Shown here one piece after another: positions 5,593 to 7,101 of a stretch of DNA of 7,101 bases. Position numbers and translations under genes: made by a program. The notes under the pieces were generated by a model that was given only the letters and a program-made list of their open reading frames with translations, did not search any database and was not told the origin of the DNA. Position 1 is the first letter of the stretch; the number at the start of each line of letters is the position of its first letter. This DNA comes from Candidatus Competibacteraceae bacterium (lineage in GTDB: Bacteria > Pseudomonadota > Gammaproteobacteria > Competibacterales > Competibacteraceae): positions 327 to 7,427 of the forward strand of contig DPWB01000122.1 in assembly GCA_003527885.1 (NCBI GenBank), in the 5' to 3' direction.

Positions 5593-5633
5593 TGCTGGAT
5601 ATGCGCGGGCGCTTATTCCGCCCTGGCAAAAGA

Positions 5634-5667
5634 AAAGCCCCTCCATTACTGGAAGGGCTTTCTTGTT
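5634..5667. terminator. Rho-independent terminator, possibly bidirectional
   Basis: AAAGCCC (5634-5640) pairs with GGGCTTT (5655-5661), with CCA/TGG pairing inside around ATTAC. On the + strand it is followed by CTTGTTTCTTT; on the - strand it is followed by TTTTCTTTT. No gene directly upstream on either strand explains it, unless the remnant at 5379-5576 was once transcribed. Confidence 0.78.
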
Positions 5668-5705
5668 TCTTTCCCAGACTGTCGCAGCTCAAAAGGCGCG
5701 TCAAT

Positions 5706-5731
5706 CAGTCTGCACTGCTAACTATAGACTG
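5706..5731. repeat. CAGTCT/AGACTG hairpin related to the one at 4156-4178
   Basis: CAGTCT (5706-5711) pairs with AGACTG (5726-5731). The loop shares CTAAC and TATAGAC with the AGGTCT...AGACCT hairpin at 4156-4178, and both are followed by TGCC or TGCCC. A further AGACTG at 5676-5681 could compete for the same left arm. The two hairpins lie outside the paired palindromic sites, one on each side. Confidence 0.4.
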
Positions 5732-5974
5732 CCCAGCGAATCCCGATTAACCTGTCCCCGCTTTAAGAATATTCGACGCTTCAAAGCACACAACCCTAGC
5801 CAGGTACTGCGATGAAGCGCCCCGCCCACGACACGCCGGTAAGGTATGACGCGGTATGTTATTTACGATAAGCAAGTTTCACGCTTTTTTGAATAGGGGT
5901 TATTACCTATCCCTGAACTTGCTGCCCGCCAATCACCCCGCTGGCGTGTCATCAAACCCTTCGAGGATTGTGGC
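5732..5974. promoter_or_regulatory. Upstream region of the AlpA-like gene with an 8-bp inverted repeat
   Basis: No protein gene is visible here. AGCAAGTT (5871-5878) and AACTTGCT (5916-5923) are perfect inverted arms; allowing one bulged T they extend to AGCAAGTTTCA and TGAACTTGCT. The 37-nt interior contains a T6 run and ATAGG/CCTAT plus AGGG/CCCT pairings. This is a plausible autoregulatory or attenuation element for the gene that begins at 5975. I could not find a convincing -35/-10 pair. Confidence 0.4.
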
Positions 5975-6220
5975 ATGACCGAGCACTCTGCTGAAAAACT
6001 GGTACGCCCCGCTCATTTGTCGATAGTCACGGGGTTCAGTGAACCCTCGATCAGTCGACTGGCAGCGCTGGGCAAAATCCCGCCCCATGATCTGCGCGGC
6101 AATGGCAACGGCCGCCTGTGGAAACTCTCGACGCTGCGGGCCTGGAACCCGGCCATTGCGGACGCCGTGGAAAGTCTACTGAAGCATCCCGCGCTGGGTA
6201 GCATCAAAATCGCCGCCTAG
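5975..6220 (+). CDS. AlpA-like helix-turn-helix regulator / excisionase-type protein
   Basis: An 81-residue protein. Residues about 9-58 follow the AlpA pattern: LVRPAHLSIVTGFSEPSISRLA (recognition helix around 22-31), ALGKIPPHDL, then a Gly/Asn-rich wing and LWKLSTLRAWNP in place of the usual W-R-x-x-E-V-x-x-W. AlpA and P4 Vis proteins are small regulators or directionality factors of satellites and prophages. The ATG is preceded by GAGG at 5963-5966, eight bases away. No integrase is seen in the window, so a transcriptional role fits better than excision. It may act on the operator in the promoter near 6486. The family call is moderate because the wing is divergent. Confidence 0.8.
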   Translation: MTEHSAEKLVRPAHLSIVTGFSEPSISRLAALGKIPPHDLRGNGNGRLWKLSTLRAWNPAIADAVESLLKHPALGSIKIAA

Positions 6221-6253
6221 CCGCCCAACAGCCCCTCCAAGGCGATAAACCCC

Positions 6254-6430
6254 ATGACCCCTTATCCCTACCTCCCCACGGGCATTCCGCCTGTGGACGG
6301 CGATGGTGCGCCTGAAATTCAGGCAAAGAAAAAGCCCGCATCGCTGCGAGCTTCTTCTTCTTCGACGCCCTCCCTAAAGGGGCCGAACGTAACCCACCCC
6401 TGCAAGGTGAATTATGGAACCATTGACTGA
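6254..6430 (+). CDS. Possible small 58-aa protein
   Basis: An open frame MTPYPYLPTGIPPVDGDGAP... ends at TGA 6428-6430, with AAGG about ten bases upstream of the ATG. The first 20 residues look like a conserved short-protein start, but the rest is low-complexity (KKKPASLRASSSSTPS) and is read through a palindrome (6310-6324) and a terminator-like hairpin. I do not recognise it. It is listed because it is the only candidate in the 6221-6413 interval. Confidence 0.3.
   Translation: MTPYPYLPTGIPPVDGDGAPEIQAKKKPASLRASSSSTPSLKGPNVTHPCKVNYGTID
6332..6360. terminator. Terminator-like hairpin downstream of the AlpA-like gene
   Basis: AAGCCCGCA (6332-6340) pairs with TGCGAGCTT (6345-6353), one G-T pair in nine, with a TCGC loop. 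On the - strand it is followed by TTTTTCTTTG, a good T-tract; on the + strand by CTTCTTCTTCTT, a poorer one. A perfect 7-bp palindrome, GCCTGAA-A-TTCAGGC (6310-6324), lies just upstream. It would insulate the replication promoter from upstream transcription. Confidence 0.6.
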
Positions 6431-6463
6431 TTCTGGCAGTTCCACGCCGATTGATCAACCCTC

Positions 6464-6491
6464 TTGCGCCTCGGTCCGAGGCCGCTATACT
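6464..6491 (+). promoter_or_regulatory. Promoter of the replication operon with a palindrome between -35 and -10
   Basis: The -10 box is TATACT (6486-6491). At 16 bp upstream TTGCGC (6464-6469) is a weak -35 match. Between them lies a perfect 7-bp inverted repeat around one base, GCCTCGG-T-CCGAGGC (6468-6482), well placed for a repressor or activator. Transcription would start near 6498 and enter the structured leader. A stronger-looking TTGATC at 6451 is too far (29 bp) to be the partner. Confidence 0.55.
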
Positions 6492-6497
6492 GCATCC

Positions 6498-6704
6498 CAA
6501 GCGCTTCGAAAACGCGAGAATGAGCGGTTGCCCGTCCCCGAAAGCGATGGTTTTTTTACGCCCAAAATCCGCACAACCAGTCTTTGTCGGGACTGGCGGG
6601 AGGCACGAACCGCAAGGCCGTGCGCTGCACTCATTCGCAGTTTTCGAACCCCGCCAGCCCCGGCGCCCATGCCGGGAAATGCCCGCGTTGGGAGACTGCC
6701 TGCC
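6498..6704 (+). ncRNA. Structured leader, candidate CI/C4-type antisense RNA region
   Basis: The leader has long-range complementarity. TTCGAAAAC (6505-6513) is a perfect complement of GTTTTCGAA (6640-6648), and the pairing extends with small bulges through GCGA and ATGAG against CTCAT and TCGC (6630-6638). CTGGCGGG (6593-6600) is complementary to CCCGCCAG (6650-6657). CCCGGC/GCCGGG (6659-6676) forms a strong local hairpin, and a T7 run lies at 6551-6557. In phage P4 the replication operon leader contains CI RNA, which pairs with leader segments to cause premature termination; P1/P7 C4 RNA works similarly. Position upstream of a small ORF and a P4-type primase fits. Exact RNA ends cannot be given. 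Confidence 0.5.
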
Positions 6705-6974
6705 ATGCCCCAAGACTCTGCTGTTCCGACCCTGCGTCACCCCTATCTTGCCGACTACCAACCCGGTCAACCGCTGTCACCGTGCAGCGTAGGCGATGCG
6801 TTGAATTCCATGAGCGCCACGGTGTGGCTGTTGGCGGATCTGTTCGTGGTTGACCATGAGGATGAAATTCTCAACTCCAAATTGGCCCGCCAAGGCATGT
6901 TTAACCAACTGGCGACCTTGGCCGATACGCTGGAATTTTTGAGTCAACACGCTGCTCAGGTGGCGCAACCATGA
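6705..6974 (+). CDS. Small protein upstream of the primase
   Basis: An 89-residue protein of unknown function. Residues about 1-35 are polar and proline-rich; residues about 36-85 (ALNSMSATVWLLADLFVV, LATLADTLEFLSQHA) are helical and hydrophobic on one face, suggesting a helix-hairpin oligomer, not a membrane protein. ATG 6705 is preceded by GGGAGA at 6690-6695, nine bases away. The same frame is open back to an ATG at 6414 with AAGGTGA in front, but that extension runs through the promoter and the structured leader and has no protein-like character. The stop overlaps the primase start by ATGA. In P4 small genes also sit between the CI region and the primase; no homology is claimed. Confidence 0.75.
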   Translation: MPQDSAVPTLRHPYLADYQPGQPLSPCSVGDALNSMSATVWLLADLFVVDHEDEILNSKLARQGMFNQLATLADTLEFLSQHAAQVAQP

Positions 6975-7101
6975 GCGCTCCAAGGGTTCAACCCGAATTC
7001 ATCCCCGCTGAATTACGCGCCTTGCCCCAATGGGTCTGCTGGCGCTACGAAGATCGCAACGGCAAGCCGACCAAGCCGCCGATTGACGCCAAGAGCAACG
7101 G
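6971..7101 (+). CDS. Primase-polymerase (PrimPol) N-terminus, 3' truncated by window edge
   Basis: The 43 visible codons (MSAPRVQPEFIPAELRALPQ, then WVCWRYEDRNGKPTKPPI) match the start of phage/plasmid PrimPol-type primases, where LPQWVCWR and GKPTKxP open the catalytic domain. The ATG overlaps the previous stop (ATGA). The active-site acidic residues would lie beyond the window. It is the N-terminal counterpart of the gene at the left edge: joining the ends directly would keep the frame but lack about 270-300 residues of the expected catalytic core, so sequence is missing between them. Confidence 0.9.
   Translation, partial: MSAPRVQPEFIPAELRALPQWVCWRYEDRNGKPTKPPIDAKSN

Noticed and set aside
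5375..5704. 109-codon open frame on the - strand
   Set aside because: It spans a terminator, a palindromic site and a hairpin, has no ribosome binding site that I can see, and shows no domain.
4300..6000. CRISPR array from the many repeats
   Set aside because: The repeats are palindromic pairs at irregular distances, not regularly spaced direct repeats with unique spacers.
6204..6770. 188-codon open frame on the - strand
   Set aside because: It runs antisense through the AlpA stop, a terminator-like hairpin, the promoter and the structured leader, with a Gly/Arg/Ser-rich composition and no recognisable domain. High GC explains its length.
6451..6853. Overlapping + strand frames in the leader (from 6451 and 6584), reminiscent of over-annotated Ash/Icd-like prophage ORFs
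   Set aside because: They overlap each other and the better supported gene at 6705, and their recurrence in prophages could be explained by conservation of the CI/C4-type RNA rather than of a protein. Ribosome profiling would settle it.
1..7101. P4-type origin iterons (GGTGAACA family)
   Set aside because: No cluster of this motif was found by eye; single partial matches such as AGTGAACCC at 4081 are isolated. An origin may instead lie in the missing part or use another motif.

Overview
The window looks like most of a small mobile genetic element of a proteobacterium. It is moderately GC-rich, and every supported gene lies on the + strand. The gene content is that of a satellite, phage or plasmid rather than a chromosome: a P4-family primase-helicase, a single-stranded DNA-binding protein, a phage small terminase subunit, an AlpA-like regulator and a RelE-type toxin-antitoxin pair. 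No large terminase, capsid, portal, tail, integrase, relaxase or rRNA gene is visible. The host could be a gamma- or betaproteobacterium, but this rests on general look only.

Layout. 1-4060 is a tightly packed operon with stop/start overlaps (TGATG or ATGA) at four of five junctions: the C-terminal 628 residues of the primase-helicase, a TubC-like small protein, SSB, a proline-rich 77-aa protein, a coiled-coil protein and the small terminase subunit. 4061-4625 has no protein gene. It holds hairpins, a tRNA-like cloverleaf on the - strand, palindromes, and the promoter and operator of the toxin-antitoxin pair (4626-5253). 5254-5974 is again without an obvious gene, and holds two terminators, several inverted repeats and one possible gene remnant. 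5975-6220 is an AlpA-like regulator. 6221-6704 is a control region with a terminator-like hairpin, a promoter with a palindrome between its -35 and -10 boxes, and a roughly 200-nt structured leader. 6705-6974 is a small protein, and 6971-7101 is the first 43 codons of a primase of the same family as the one at the left edge.

How it may work. The right end carries a primase N-terminus and the left end a primase C-terminus, with about 0.8-0.9 kb of PrimPol catalytic core missing between them. The simplest reading is one circular (or tandemly repeated) element of about 8 kb. The promoter near 6486 would then drive leader, small ORF, primase, TubC-like gene, ssb and terS as one replication/packaging operon. 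The leader contains long-range complementary segments like those of P4 CI / P1 C4 antisense RNA immunity systems. A terS without a large terminase or structural genes suggests a satellite that relies on a helper phage for packaging, with the toxin-antitoxin pair adding maintenance. These last statements are inference.
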